From assembly GCA_947034885.2 (NCBI GenBank), contig OX344749.2, positions 43,925,682 to 43,989,681 on the forward strand: DNA of 64,000 nt. The letters run 5' to 3'. Under the pieces are notes generated by a model that saw nothing but the letters and a program-made list of their open reading frames with translations, was not told the origin of the DNA and made no database searches. A program made the translations under genes and the position numbers. This DNA comes from Thuidium tamariscinum (taxonomy: Eukaryota > Streptophyta > Bryopsida > Hypnales > Thuidiaceae). The number at the start of each line of letters is the position of its first letter. The stretch's first letter is position 1. Shown in pieces: positions 11,548 to 23,312 of the stretch.

Positions 11548-12369
11548 TGTTAGCAGCACAGCAGCATCATGTATACCCAAGCCACTAACTGCCGAAGGAA
11601 TCGAAGGGGTCATGAGGCAATTGAATTCAGTCAAGGACTGTTGATGTGATTGCACCTGTGCGGACCAAAAGCTTCAACTTCAACATAGGACAATATTACT
11701 ACCCGCTCCAGTCACGTTGCAGGGAAGTTGTGGGAAAGTTGTGTACATATAAGACATTGTGGCCTTGGCCATGATACTTCCAATTCTTCTCCCTTGAATG
11801 GGAAGACTAAGCATGCATATATTGCAGAAATGTAATGGGCAGAATGATCGTTGTTCAATTACTTGCTTTACCTTAACGATCAGTGGTACTTTATAAGTTC
11901 TCTATCACTGTTAAAACATTTGTTGTCAGGCAATATGGTCACTGTAGAAGAGATACACGACAGATGTGGACAGGACTACTGGAGCTTATCCAAAATTTTC
12001 AGTTAGTGGTCCACACTACAAAAGCATAGAATATCAGTAAACTTTGCAGAGTTGCGGTCACAACTACAGCATCTCATGCAGTTCATGCTGTGACTAGAAA
12101 TGCCTTGCTCCCTATTCCTAGCTCCCTATATTTGTTGAGAAACTCTGCAAATATTGCTCACTCAGTAAAGGTAGTCTCAGCTGTGAATCAGATTGGGGGC
12201 TAATTCGTGCCCCTAATTTTTTCCTGCAGGCCCAATACTTTTAGGGCCCCTCTAGATGAAGACCCTTATCCCAACTTTAAGGTGCTTCTTAATAATCCAA
12301 ATAAACCAAACTTCGGATAGAGCAAAGGCAGATAGAGCATAGACAACCCGTTTCTGACCACTTAAGGAA
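11548..12369. other. TMPK 3' flank, no further gene
   Basis: Moderate base composition after the stop codon suggests a 3' UTR and flank. No second coding region supported. Confidence 0.4.
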
Positions 12370-13340
12370 TTCAGCATAGCTCCTGCGGGGTGGGAGAATT
12401 TTTCTTGTGTGGATAAATAGATTCAAGATGAATTTGAATTTTTTTTCATATTTTTTTGCTTGAAAATAAATTATTGAGAATTTTTTTCACTGAAATTTTG
12501 TTAAACTTATTCTTGATGTATAAGAATATCTAATTCCAACTATAGGTTCTTCAAGGAATCCAAAAGAAATGAAATAGTTCATAATGCATTACAATAGGCT
12601 AGTTGCTCCCACCTTATATTCAAAATAGAACAACCTAGATTCTCAAAATGGGGGATTGATGGGAAAAAGGTCAACTACCTTAATATTTTTATAAGGCTAG
12701 AACATATTAACAAATTGACAAAGAAAATAGGATCTGTTACTAGGACATGATGTTATAAGAACATCCTCAATTTGGCCTCTACAAAGGCTTAGCAATGGTA
12801 GTGTCATGGTCCCTTGCAAAAGAGAAAAAATTGATCCAACTAGACTACCAACAAACTCATTAAAATCCCGACAACAAACTCATTACAGTCTTGAGCTTGC
12901 TATTGGGAGGCCTCTCTACATGTCAAATTTAGAATACAATAAGGGCTAAGGTAAGGGCACCCAATATTGACCCCATCAACAATCAATAGGGAAATGTATT
13001 TCCCACCAAGATTGAAACAAATTCCATTATCTCCTTGGAATGTGTTTTTGAACTTTTTCAAGGTTTGGCCCAATAAGATAATGACACATAAGTGAGTAAG
13101 AATGTAGAAGCAATGAATGAGAAAGTGGTTATTACATGATCAGAATTAGATGGCCCTAGTCATGGGTCAGCCCAACTTTTGCCTGTCCAAATTCATAGTA
13201 ATTTTAATTCAAAAGATAAAATTACCAAAAATTTTGCAATCCCCGTCATTTATGGGGATGCACCTCTGCAAATATTTGCTTCACCGTGCACTACCCAAAT
13301 CATGTCTAGAATTGCTTATATGATCAGTTATTAGTGCCTT
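12370..13340 (+). repeat. About 1-kb dispersed repeat, copy 1
   Basis: The left part resembles 18390-18720 (TTCATAATGCATTACAATGG versus CTCATAATGCATTATAATGG; both carry a GGGGAATT/GGGAGAATTTTT lead and end in GGGAAAAGGTC/CGGAAAGGGG). The right part resembles 18790-19040 and 24860-25230 (ATTCATAGTAATTTTAATTC, AAAATTACCAAA, GATTTTGCAATC type). Non-coding. Confidence 0.55.
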
Positions 13341-13690
13341 TACGTTACAGATCTGATAATCGTGCACACATTTTGCACTCCTTGCTTACACTCAAAGGTC
13401 TATGTTGACCTGTTTGAAAATATTCTAGGCTTGATCTCAGTAAAACTAGTTTCTAAACATGCATTATGGTACTCCAGACTCCAAATAAGACTTCATCGCA
13501 TTCCAAACCTTCAGTATGCCAGGTCTGCATGGAGGTCCTCTACACTACATTTGACACACATCAGGATACGGTATGAATGATCCTGCACACAATCTGAAAA
13601 TCTGGGTCTGCAGGGGGCTGCAGTGGGACTAGGGTTCTAGGATTTAGGTCAAAAATGCTCACCCCAATACGATGCCTCTGGTGCGGTAAA

Positions 13691-14547
13691 CTACCCAGAT
13701 GCATCTTCACCAAAATCTTCTCTGCGTACTTTATAAGGCCCCCAGTAGAGTACGGGCTTCATGATAGGAATGGCCTGCCCTGGATGCTCTGCCCAGAACC
13801 GTTCCTGCGCAACCACTGAACAGATAAGCCGAGAATCTGCAACAGATAAACCCTAATTGACTAGCTTTCACAACAGAGGACTCGGAGAGCTGGCAGGACG
13901 AAACCCCAACATACTACACTGTTTCTATCCTGCTACGAAGACCCTTATACATCATAAACCCTAAATATCAAAGCGAGAAATCTTTGTGACAAGGCAGGAA
14001 CGACCAAAAAGCTGTGCAGCTGTTATACTTAGGGTCTAACCAGATTCTAAAGGAAGGAGTCAACCACATTGGAATTTGGCAATCCTAAGTACAATAGTGT
14101 CCTCTTTAATTCAGAGAGGAATTCGTTGCCTTCAATATCCGCATAATGCGGGGTCTGCACAGTGAATTTCCCATAGTACTCATGTCTCACCTGAATTCCC
14201 CGAGACCAAAAAATTCTCTAGAGATTGCCATCGCTGATCGTTTAGGGTTACAAGTCTGCCAATTAGAGATCGAATTGAGAAGCAAAACTCGCACCCACAC
14301 GCACCTTGTGGAGCTGCTCGGTGACCGCGGCCGCCACCACGCCGGAGTAGAACGCCACAATGTTGAGGAGGAGGAGCGGCACCATCGACTTGGGTCGCTC
14401 GTACGGCTCCACCATGTCCCACAACTGGTCGCGATTCAGGCGGGCGTCCGTCCGTCGCGCCCACCACCGCCACAGCGACTCACCCAACATCTTGTTGGGC
14501 TCATCGCCCAGCGCTCGCCGCCCTTGCCAGAATATATTCTTCTTCAT
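13691..14547 (-). CDS. Small single-span membrane protein, two exons (plant-conserved, function unknown)
   Basis: Exons 14305-14547 and 13691-13804, phase-0 intron (donor AAG/GTGCGT, acceptor TTGCGCAG/GA), 118 residues in all. The start MKKNIFWQGRRALGDEPNKM is preceded by GCC and gives a basic N-terminus. A hydrophobic segment (about residues 50-74, MVPLLLLNIVAFYSGVVAAA) is followed by TEQLHK, and exon 2 continues ERFWAEHPGQAIPIMKPVLYWGPYKV. I recognise the general pattern of a short protein conserved in plants with an EQL(Y/H)K-ER/K-(Y/F)W-EHPG block, but not its role. The length and N-terminus would fit an organelle membrane protein. The match of exon 2 to the expected continuation supports the splice. 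Function is not assigned. Confidence 0.72.
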
Positions 14548-15857
14548 GGCGGATCTCGCGCGCGCCACGACAATCAATGGCCTTGTTTGCCTGGCGCAAT
14601 CCGCAACAACCCTAACAGCTGCACATTCTCAAGGAAGAGATTGCTGAGGCAGAAGCAATGGACAATGTCCTTGCCTACCGGGCTCAATCCGGAACAACCC
14701 TAACAGTTGCACATTCACAACGAAAATATCGTTGAAAGTATTCGAAATTTCCTTGAATAATAACATCCTTTTGATGTCCCAATTCTGGCTGATGATCCAA
14801 CAGGTTCTAAGTTAGGGGCATTTTTTACCACAACTTCTGATTCATATAGACCAATATTTGACTTTTTTATAAGCATTATACTTTTTTATGTATGACAAAT
14901 TTGATGAAATTGAAAGAAATAATATATGTATGCAGAAATTCAAGAATGGATTCAAACACTTTAAAGATTGAATACAAAATTTATACTGACCATTAGAAAA
15001 GTTGGGCTACATTGTTTGGATGTCATTTTGATACCAAAGGCCATATTCTTGACAATATAGGTCATTTTAGTGACATTTAATCCATATTGGGTTAGTATGG
15101 AGGTTGGCATCAAATTAACTTTATTGCATTTCAATGCATCATCATGACACCACATTCATGTTGATGTCTTGAAGTTCTTAATGGCTATCTTGAAAATCTA
15201 TGAAAAGCTTGTGGTGGTTTTCGAAGAATTTCGACACCATTGAAGGCCCCAAACAAGCAATCATATTTTAGGTGAGGGGATTCTTCTACAGTAATGCTTC
15301 AATGAAATACTTGATTCTTGGAGAAAACACAGGAACTTAGTATGTATCACAGATTATAAATTTCAAAAATTTGAGTTCACATTGGAAATCAAAGATTTTG
15401 CACTGGTTAAAGGTCACAAAATAAGTATGCAAAGAATCACACTATTAAAACATCAAATAGGTCTTGCAATGTGGAAGGTAAGAATGGTAACTGTACTTAA
15501 GCAGTTCTGCATACTTGAGATTGAAATTTTTGGGTATTTCTGGGGATATCCTACCCCCAAAAGTGACGCCAATAGAATCCTCACTTTAGGTCCGACCTAG
15601 TAACATTGTGGAAGCATCCACTTGGTATAGGATATATTAATTTGAATTTCCTAACTAAAGTTCCTCTTTCATCAAAATAAAGTCCAGTGAGGGAAAGCTG
15701 AATTCTCTTGAAGGACATTATGTTACAATCGAGCATATGTAAAATTGCAGTCCCACACACTATCAACGACTCTATATGAGGCCTAGTTCTAAGCACACTA
15801 TCCAAGCTACTCTACCAAAGTGTGCACTGCAACGGTGTGAAATAAAATTCTCTTAAA
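14548..15857. other. Intergenic: bidirectional upstream/3' flank, no gene
   Basis: The first about 200 bases contain two direct copies of a CCGGAACAACCCTAACAG-like segment (about 14600 and 14690) and look like promoter/leader. The rest is AT-rich with short open frames that have no support. The right end is the 3' flank of the JTB-like gene. Confidence 0.4.
14598..14713. repeat. Short tandem-like duplication upstream of the small membrane protein gene
   Basis: GCAATCCGCAACAACCCTAA at about 14598 and CTCAATCCGGAACAACCCTA at about 14683 are each followed by CAG(C/T)TGCACATTC, so a segment of about 85 bases has been duplicated in the probable promoter/leader. Confidence 0.55.
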
Positions 15858-17747
15858 TCAGAAGCGAGGATTTGCAGGAATTCTTGTCATTCCTGAAAAA
15901 CTGTGTTTGCGTCGATAATAAACCAGTGGGGAACACAGCGCAAATGAGGCAAAAGCAATGGCCTGCACGAAGAAAAAAATCAATCTTCAAATAACGTTCC
16001 ATCTAGCAGTGGATGAGAACTAGCAAAAGGAAACCCTCAACCATAAAAACAAAAGTTTGAAACAATTATATAAACGGCATTGAAGACAAATACTCAATTC
16101 AATGACATATCAAATATTGTAGAATTATGTAAGTGCATGAATAACAGAGGGTGAGGGAGCTCTTTGTATACCTCGAACTGCAACACTGTAAACTTGGCCA
16201 TCCCCAAATCAGGCGAACAGGATTTAAAAGTAGGATATGTTTTCAAACCCCCTTCTAATTTGAACGTTGGTGTCTCCACTAAATTGCGACCTTCTCCTTT
16301 GACGTTCTCGGAGAAGGTATCATCACCTGAACATGCACAAGACCTCAAATGAGAAGGTGACTAACAAGTCACGAACAAGTTCTGAGTACCTTATCTAGCT
16401 TGGATTCATGTAGAAATTTCACATTAGGAAAACGATCTAATAGCAGCTGAAAACAACGACGATGAGAATGAGAAACAATTGTTTCTGACAGATCTACTCG
16501 TATGTTCCTGTTCCCCTTGACCACGTCTGTCTAGGAAAAAGATAATTAAGGCAAATCTCAACTACTACTTTAATTCCTATTCAACTCCGAGACAAAACCA
16601 GAAAACCACAACCAAATTGGATGGCCAACCGGTGAGATCATGCTTGTCCTGCTCCATGTTTTCGACACTCTTTCTCTCCAAACACTTGAATGGCTGATGA
16701 TAGCCAGTTGTTCCACAATGGAATTTTTGTGCTTCCTGCATAACATCATTAAAAACAACTCCAATTACGTGTCAATCCACAAAATTTCCAGAAGTAATCC
16801 ATAAATTGTTCAAATGTTATAATCAGAACCTAGCGTATTCGATTAACAAAATTCACTGGTCGTCGGAGATTTGAAACATGCAAACTGTATTGTTACTACC
16901 ACCACCAATCAGAGAAAGTTGTATCAATCAAGTGAGTTCATCCAATTTTCTCACAGATATTGGAAAGCTGCACACGCTATTACTAGCAAGTGTTTCAAAA
17001 GTAGGCACCATTTATTCTTCATATTAGCTAACTTGATGCAAAGAAAACAAACCTTGTCTGGTCGAGAGCAAGAAACACAATGGCCGGTTGACTTGCATAG
17101 AAATGTACTATTGCCTTGCTGCTCAGCGAACTCCCGACTGTCGCTCCTGCAGATGAGCATATTTATGAGCGACCGGAGAACATCTTACACCCTAAATACC
17201 AAACGATGACAAGTGGCTGCTCCCACATCGACAGGAGTTGAAAGAAAACCTTGAAAGAAGATAATAGAATGTCCTAATAGAAAGAAGAAATCATACCCTA
17301 CATTATTTGAACGATAGAAATATGTTATCGAATAAATTAGAATCGATAATTAATTTCCACACTGAAATTCTATGTGTAGCTTGATAGCCAAGGCGTTGAT
17401 CAACCCTATCGTTTTCAAGACAGACACTCTGAAAAGAAACGACGAGGGCAGCTTACAACAACCTCCAAAAAGAACATGCACAACTTGACAAAGGATCGAC
17501 TGAGCACAATTTTGACGCTTCAACAAAATCAATGTACTGAATCCTCTCAAATTGTCTCAGATACCTCATACATATACCATCTGCATGTCACCTAAAACGG
17601 AGACTACCTACACGTTGCCTGCACTCAAACGGGAAGCAAGAAGCTGAAAAGTGATACATACCACGCCGAGCAAAAATGCGGGATGAACACCAAGAATGAC
17701 AAGACGAGCGCCACTCCAAATCCGTGCGCACACCATCGCTGAGCCAT
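15858..17747 (-). CDS. Type I membrane protein with JTB-like cysteine module, six exons
   Basis: Exons 17662-17747, 17053-17146, 16630-16735, 16423-16526, 16172-16360 and 15858-15962 join in frame to 227 residues. Residues 1-29 are a signal peptide (MAQRWCAHGFG, then a hydrophobic stretch ending HFCSAW). The luminal part has cysteines in the order C46, CVSC (52-55), C67, TGY (70-72), C78. That CxxC...C..TGY...C order resembles the JTB (jumping translocation breakpoint) family and its plant relatives; this is inference from pattern. Then come a Ser- and charge-rich spacer, FKSCSPDLG and VLQFE, and a final membrane span (about 190-208, ending LVYYRRKH) with a short basic tail. Introns 1-3 and 5 have clear sites. 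Intron 4 (16361-16422, 62 nt, donor AAT/GTGAAA) is the least certain, although total frame is preserved. Its promoter and first exon were copied into the two loci at 22.7-24.8 and 27.4-29.5 kb. Confidence 0.75.
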
Positions 17748-18270
17748 CTTCACCTCCCAGCTCAGCTTGAATCAAAAGGAGCTAGAGAACGCCCTCCCGC
17801 ACTAAAAACGACGAGACAAAAACCGATCGAAAGAAGATCACAGCGGCTGCTCGGCAGAAACCCCGCGTACGAAATCCAAAATCAGGAACACAATCAGCAG
17901 CGGAGCAGACTGATCGAAAGACTGATGAAGAAAACACTGGCAAGTCTAGGGCTTCGTCGCCAAGAGCCTTCACGGAGTTCCCATGGGAATGGTGTTCTAC
18001 TGGATGATTACAGACGTCCCCGTTCACACGGGCAGTGCACCCATTTCCGGTCACTTTCACTTTTAGAAATGCAGCATAAGGTAGAAGGCTCAGTAATTGC
18101 CCATCTAAGGGCTGAAACTGAATTTTGGGGAGGTGAAACATCCTGAAATATTTTTCAATATTTTTTCCTTGAAAGACAAGTGGAATTGACATCTATCCCA
18201 AGTCGTTTCATATTTTTCTGAGCTTTGTGGAATTAGTTATCAAATTTTGAAGTTGAAAGGGCATAGAGCT

Positions 18271-18376
18271 CTAAAATGGTGCCCTACCTAAAATGTACAC
18301 TGTCAGTAGACTGCTGAAGGCTATGAAAAAACAACATGTACAAATACTGCACATTTAAGGTAGGGCACCATTTTAG
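18271..18376. repeat. Hairpin-forming inverted repeat upstream of JTB-like gene
   Basis: Left arm 18271-18298 begins CTAAAATGGTGCCCTACCT; right arm 18349-18376 ends AGGTAGGGCACCATTTTAG. The arms match over about 28 bases with one or two differences around a 50-base loop. Possible small foldback element. Confidence 0.65.
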
Positions 18377-18389
18377 AACCCACTTCATT

Positions 18390-19040
18390 TAAGAGTCTTC
18401 TACCTTAGCCCCCAGTCGAGTTTGGTGGGGGAAATTCTTTTCCTCTACGAGTATGTAGATTTAAGGTGGATTTGAAATTTTTCTACATTTCTCAACCCAA
18501 AAACAAAAATTTTGTGAATTTTTTTCATTAAATTTTTTTGAAACCTATTCTTGACATACAGATATGTCTAATATTAATCATAAGTTGGTAAGAAAATGTA
18601 GAAGAAATCAATGGCTCATAATGCATTATAATGGGTCAATTATATTTCCACCTCCTATACTTAGAAATAGAATAGTTTAGATTTTGGAAATGGGAGGCTG
18701 ATCGGAAAGGGGTTTGCTACTTTAGAATGTGCTATTTCCAACTTTAAAGTTGAAATGAGGTTTAGAAATTTATTTTGGATTTTTTGTCTTTTTCAAATTT
18801 AGAACTAATATGGTTATGACACATGTTTGGAAGAAATGAGTGGAAAATTAGTTCTAGACTAATCAAAATTGGAAGACTCTAGAGACTAAAAATGAGTCTA
18901 TTATATACTTTGACTTCCAAAATTCATAGTACTTTCAATTTTGAGAGTAAAATTCTAAAAAATCATCAATCTCCATACTTCCCATCCTACATGGAAAAAA
19001 TTTCTACCAACTCTTATTCCTGACCATCTGTTCCTAAATT
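18390..19040 (+). repeat. About 1-kb dispersed repeat, copy 2
   Basis: Related along its length to 12370-13340 (see that entry); its right part is also related to 24860-25230. It sits directly upstream of the JTB-like gene, as copy 3 sits upstream of the first chimeric copy. Confidence 0.55.
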
Positions 19041-19042
19041 GC

Positions 19043-19883
19043 TTAACCCTTAAAGGACTAGCTTGCTAAATTTGGCAACATAGCAATTTTGGGCAAGTAC
19101 ATGTGATTGGAGATTTCTGTATTTCAAGCCCAAATTTTGATAGAAGGTAGGGACGAAGAATATCTTTCATATGTACAAAAAATCAAGAAATTTGGAATTA
19201 CAAGTCAAAAGTTATGGTCTAATATGTTACTTTCTTTTGTAACTAGGCAATTTGGGTAGATTGAAAAAAAACCACTTTTTCCAAAAACAAAAGTTTGAAA
19301 TTAGTTTTCTTCATTTACGTATACATGGAAAGCTTTGAATCATTCCACTTTGATCAACAAGTCAAAAATTATGAGTTTTGTGGGCAATTATGGATTCTCT
19401 ACTCTAAGGTAAACTTTGAAGTCCTTTATTTTACTCAATTTTCAATATTTTTTGAGAAAAATAAAACTATAGGATGTATATTGTTTATTGCGACACTCCA
19501 ACCATTGGGATTGGCATTTTTCAATTCTACAAACAAATTCTTAACAATTTTGTATTTGAAACATTTACTACTTCTTTTTAGTTGTTATTTTTTTTCTATA
19601 TGTTGTACAATTCTAAACAATTTGAAATTTTTTAGGAAAGTATCTTACTTGGCATCAACAATGAATACAAGGAGGGACAACCATTTTGGACCATTTTTCA
19701 TATGATTGTTGCCTTCTAAAGTGCAATTGCCTTGTTTTTTGCAGGGTGAAAAATGTTTTATGAACATTCAAACACTAATATCTTGCAATCTTCATGGTGA
19801 AAAACTTTGAAAGATATTGGTACTAGAAATGACAATTTTGACCATTTTTGAAGTAAACATAGTCAAAGAACTTAAGGGGTTAA
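19043..19883 (+). mobile_element. TTAACCC-TIR element, copy 2
   Basis: Begins TTAACCCTTAAAGG and ends CTTAAGGGGTTAA, imperfect terminal inverted repeats. The interior matches the 58 kb copy segment by segment: GGCAACATAGCAATTTTGGGC, GGAAAGCTTTGAATCATTCC, TTTTACTCAATTTTCAATAT, TGTATTGTTTATTGCGACA. The open frame at 19295-19705 (+) lies inside and is AT-rich with no recognisable domain, so I do not call it a gene. Confidence 0.7.
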
Positions 19884-20039
19884 ATGATTGGTTACTAGTG
19901 CTTCTACCTTATAGGAAGTAGAGTACACTAGGGATCTTTTTAGGGAGGGCTTTCTAGTACTAGATTGCATCCATAAAAAAGAATTTGGCTAAAAAGTTTT
20001 TTTACAAAAAAACTTTGTATTAAGAAATTTTCTTAGATG

Positions 20040-20170
20040 AAAGTGATAGATTTTGGAAGTGATATGTACTAATGTGATATTTTCTATTCAATATTTGGAT
20101 AAACATTGAAATTTAGAACATTACTATAACATTTTATATTGCCACTTTGGCACTTCATAAAAAATAAAAA
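20040..20170 (+). repeat. Segment repeated inside the 20.8-21.1 kb MITE
   Basis: The stretch with GTACTAATGTGATATTTTCTA and TTGCCACTTTGGCACTTCA resembles 21005-21128 inside the hAT-like MITE, so it may be a truncated relative. Confidence 0.5.
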
Positions 20171-20841
20171 TAAAATCTCTAGAATGCACTAAAGCTGGAA
20201 GGGTAGAAATTGCCCATCTAATGTAGGCAGCCCCCAAACCAACACTTTTTGCTGATGTGCATAGTTACTATTTAATAATATTATTAGAATGATCATGTTT
20301 TTATATTCTCTTAATCACAAGTGTAAGGAGGTTCCAATGCACTAAAGACCAAGACATTTAGATACTATATGCAAAAGTTATAAAAGGTCAATGAACTTTT
20401 TCATAGACATTCTAAAATTGTTTCATCCACATGGATACATATTGATTTTGGAGATCTACATAGAGTGACGGTGGTGGTATTAAACATAGGATGTCCACCT
20501 TAAGAGCTTATCAATCTAGATTCCCTTCAGTGCTCACTAAATTTTCATTAAAACTAATTTTTAGAAAAAATAAAGTGGAAGTTATTTTCAATGCCTTTTA
20601 ATTCTCATTTTTTAAACATGTACAAAATTAAAACACAACTTTACAAACATTGTAGTCACAAGGTGCTATTTAAGTATAATGGTCATAAAGTGACACAAAA
20701 GTTACATGGCAAAAATAAGGTCTCCTACCTCAGATACCATTGAAGATACTATAAGTAATAGTTAGACATTTTCAATGAATCAATGGCACTGTAAACAGAA
20801 TCCAAATAGAAAAGTTTGTAAACAATATACATGGTATACGT
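20171..20841. other. AT-rich intergenic DNA, no gene
   Basis: No supported coding region, RNA gene or complete element seen. Confidence 0.4.
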
Positions 20842-21138
20842 CAGGGTTTTTTTTTCTGGCGATTTGGTGCAAAATTGCACCAAATTTTTTAGCCTAGCAC
20901 CAAGCCTATAGGAAAAAAACAGTGAAATTTTGGATGAAATCGCCAATAAACTTCAAATTTTTTAAAATAGTGGATGAAATCGCCAAATAATGGATGAAAA
21001 TACAATGATAGATATGTATTATGTGCTAATATGATACTTTCTATGTAATATATGGATGAATGTTGAAATGTGGAGCTCCACAATAAAATGAAATATCGCC
21101 ACTTTGACACTTCACAAGAAATGAAAAAAACAACCCTG
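20842..21138. mobile_element. hAT-like MITE with perfect 8-bp target duplication
   Basis: Begins CAGGGTTTTTTTTT and ends AAAAAACAACCCTG, an inverted repeat with the CAGGG terminus typical of hAT elements. It is flanked by perfect direct repeats GTATACGT at 20834-20841 and 21139-21146. 297 bases, no coding capacity. A short palindrome, TTTGGTGCAA and TTGCACCAAA, lies near the left end. Confidence 0.82.
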
Positions 21139-21589
21139 GTATACGTAAGTTCCTATAATGATTAAATGCTTGGAATTTGGGCCAAAATGATAGTTTTCAT
21201 CTAAAAATCTTGAATTTTGAACTAAAATCTCTCATTTCTAAAATCTAAGCAATTGTGTGCAATTGGTCAATGCAATTGCATTCATTGTCGTTTGTTAAAA
21301 TTCTCTATCAAAATACAAATGCAAACACAATATGGGTAGTTACAATATTTCACTAGTCATCCTTTTTTTAAAGAATTAGGAAGTGGCAATTTAGAGTTGG
21401 CTTCCCTAACATCAAATATATATTTTTAGAAGTATTTATAATGTCTATTATTCTTTTGTAGAGGTGAATATTAGACTTGAAAAAGTTAGCAAGTAAAATT
21501 TGTTATCTATAAAATAGGGCTAAAAAACAGAGCAAGCATTTAAAACTATCTAGTAGGAGGTTGTAAAATGGATACTTGATTGTGGGAAA
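21139..21589. other. AT-rich intergenic DNA, no gene
   Basis: After the 8-base target duplication the sequence has no supported gene or repeat boundary. Confidence 0.4.
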
Positions 21590-22090
21590 ACATAATAAGA
21601 TTTGGTTTGTACTTCTTCAATGGATGGTTTAAGAGCCACAATGGATTCTTTCCTATCTAAATAGATAGGTGTCTCCTAATTTTATTCAAAATAAGAAGTG
21701 GTGGTCCAATTATCTTCTTACAAATGTTAAAATATTTGAAATAATGATTGATTCAAGCGTTCATTTTAGCTTTAGAAAGGGTTGCATTTAGAAACCATCT
21801 CTATCACTTTTGACATGTTGCAATGCTAGTTTTTGAACAAAACCATATTTTTATAAAAACTAAGCATGTATGGATTTCCAAAGCCTATAAATGACAAATA
21901 AGGACCTATACCAAATTTCGTTTGAAAATTCATAAGTAATTCATAAATGTTGCAAACATTATGAAATGACGTGTATTAGATTCCTTGTTTATCTCTCTGA
22001 TTGAAAAATGAGCAAAAATATTACCATCTAAAAAATACATGATAAAGGCAAACCAACCCTTAAATGAACGATTTCTAAGCCTCTTACTTA
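21590..22090 (+). repeat. About 500-bp dispersed repeat, copy 1
   Basis: Direct-orientation relative of 59275-59820. Shared points: TTCAATGGATGGTTT/GAATGGATGGTTTCAG, GGATAGGTGTCT type, CATTTAGAAAC, TTTTGACATGTT, GCTAGTTTTTGAAC, GCATGTATGG, and the right-end CTTA.ATGG/ACGATTT..AGCCTCTTA. Confidence 0.6.
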
Positions 22091-22689
22091 TAGTGTAGTG
22101 GCACAAATTGTATAGAAGTAACATCAATCCATCTCAACTCTCATTACCTAATTGGATTCTCAAACCCTACAAAATTCCTCTATCATATCTTACAAGTGGA
22201 TCAACTATGCAAATTATAATTTTCTATATTCATAGTACCAAACTAGGGGTCACATCTTCACCAAAAAAAATACTACCCAAGTACCCATTGGTTCTTATTT
22301 TGTCTTCTTTTCTTCTACAAAATCTACCTAGTAAAGGTGTAACTACCCTAATGCGAATCTCTACATTGGAATAAAAATATATCATTGATACAACATAATC
22401 TACAATCTTAAGGAACATTGTTAGATTACCATTGCAACCACATAAGTGTCACATTCAATAACAATCTAAGGGACCAAAACTATCTCCCTAACAACAAGAT
22501 TGGGAAACATGCTTATACCAATAATGATTTACATTTTAATTCTCAAACATTAGTGAACCAAAATACATGTGAAATATTCACTGATTTGTAGTGGATTAGC
22601 AAATACATCGTGAATATCATGAATCTATACTTGTGAAAAACACAGGGACCACCATGGCTCATCCTACCTTGCACAAAGCACAAAGCATG
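22091..22689. other. Intergenic, no gene supported
   Basis: Overlapping opposite-strand frames at 22108-22374 and 22230-22418 are shadows of each other without recognisable domains. Confidence 0.4.
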
Positions 22690-22909
22690 GTCAAGTTACA
22701 TGTAATCTTTCATGGCCTTGTCAACATATGATGGCTCAATTGCACTCGTGACTAAAATTCTATGTGTTCAGAAAAACGTCTGAACATTACAATGAACAAG
22801 GTCACTTTGGAAAGGCAACAGCAAGACATTTGGAGACACGCATCAAGCTTAAGTAGCTCTCTTGAAAGGAGCATGCGCCCAGTCTCAATGAATGAACTCC
22901 GTTCCGAAT

Positions 22910-23312
22910 TGGGCTCTGGCGCTCACAGAAATACTATACAAATGCCGAAGCAACCCGCACAAACAAGACATGCTTCAGAAATGAAGGCTACATCATGCTC
23001 ACTCCTAAGCTCACATCTTGTACAACTCGCAGCTCAGAAACTAAACAATTGGTCACATAACCCTAGCGAAAAGAATCTGTATAAGTAACATAATAAAAAA
23101 AACAGTCGTTCGCACCTGTAAAACTCACTCACAAATCATACACGCACAAGGCGTACCTCCGATCCAGCACTGCAACAGCCTCTGTACTCTGCAAGTTCGA
23201 AGCTGGATCCAATATATATGTGATGTGAAAAAGGGAAGTGCATAGAGGAGGACCCAAGTTGCTTGATTTGAGTCACCTTCATCACTCTTTCGACACTCAC
23301 CTTCAACACTCG
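22910..23312 (-). other. Probable 3' UTR and flank of the SRI-type gene
   Basis: Nearly identical to 27595-28031 apart from a replaced patch just after the stop codon. Plus-strand frames here (22762-23088 and its twin 27459-27764) look conserved only because the whole duplication is young, so I do not call them genes. Confidence 0.5.

Noticed and set aside
14146-14703. 185-codon plus-strand frame
   Set aside because: Antisense shadow of exon 1 of the small membrane protein; Arg/His-rich composition typical of such shadows.
17724-18146. Plus-strand 140-codon frame over the JTB-like promoter
   Set aside because: Antisense to the signal exon and 5' leader; no plant protein features.
19295-19705. 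136-codon open frame (+)
   Set aside because: Inside the TTAACCC element; Phe/Leu/Ile-rich from T-rich DNA, and the related element copies at 4 and 58 kb do not keep the frame.
22762-23088. Conserved plus-strand frame with a near-identical twin at 27459-27764
   Set aside because: Similarity is explained by the recent DNA duplication; it overlaps the probable 3' flank of the SRI-type genes on the other strand, and the 5' ends of the two frames differ.
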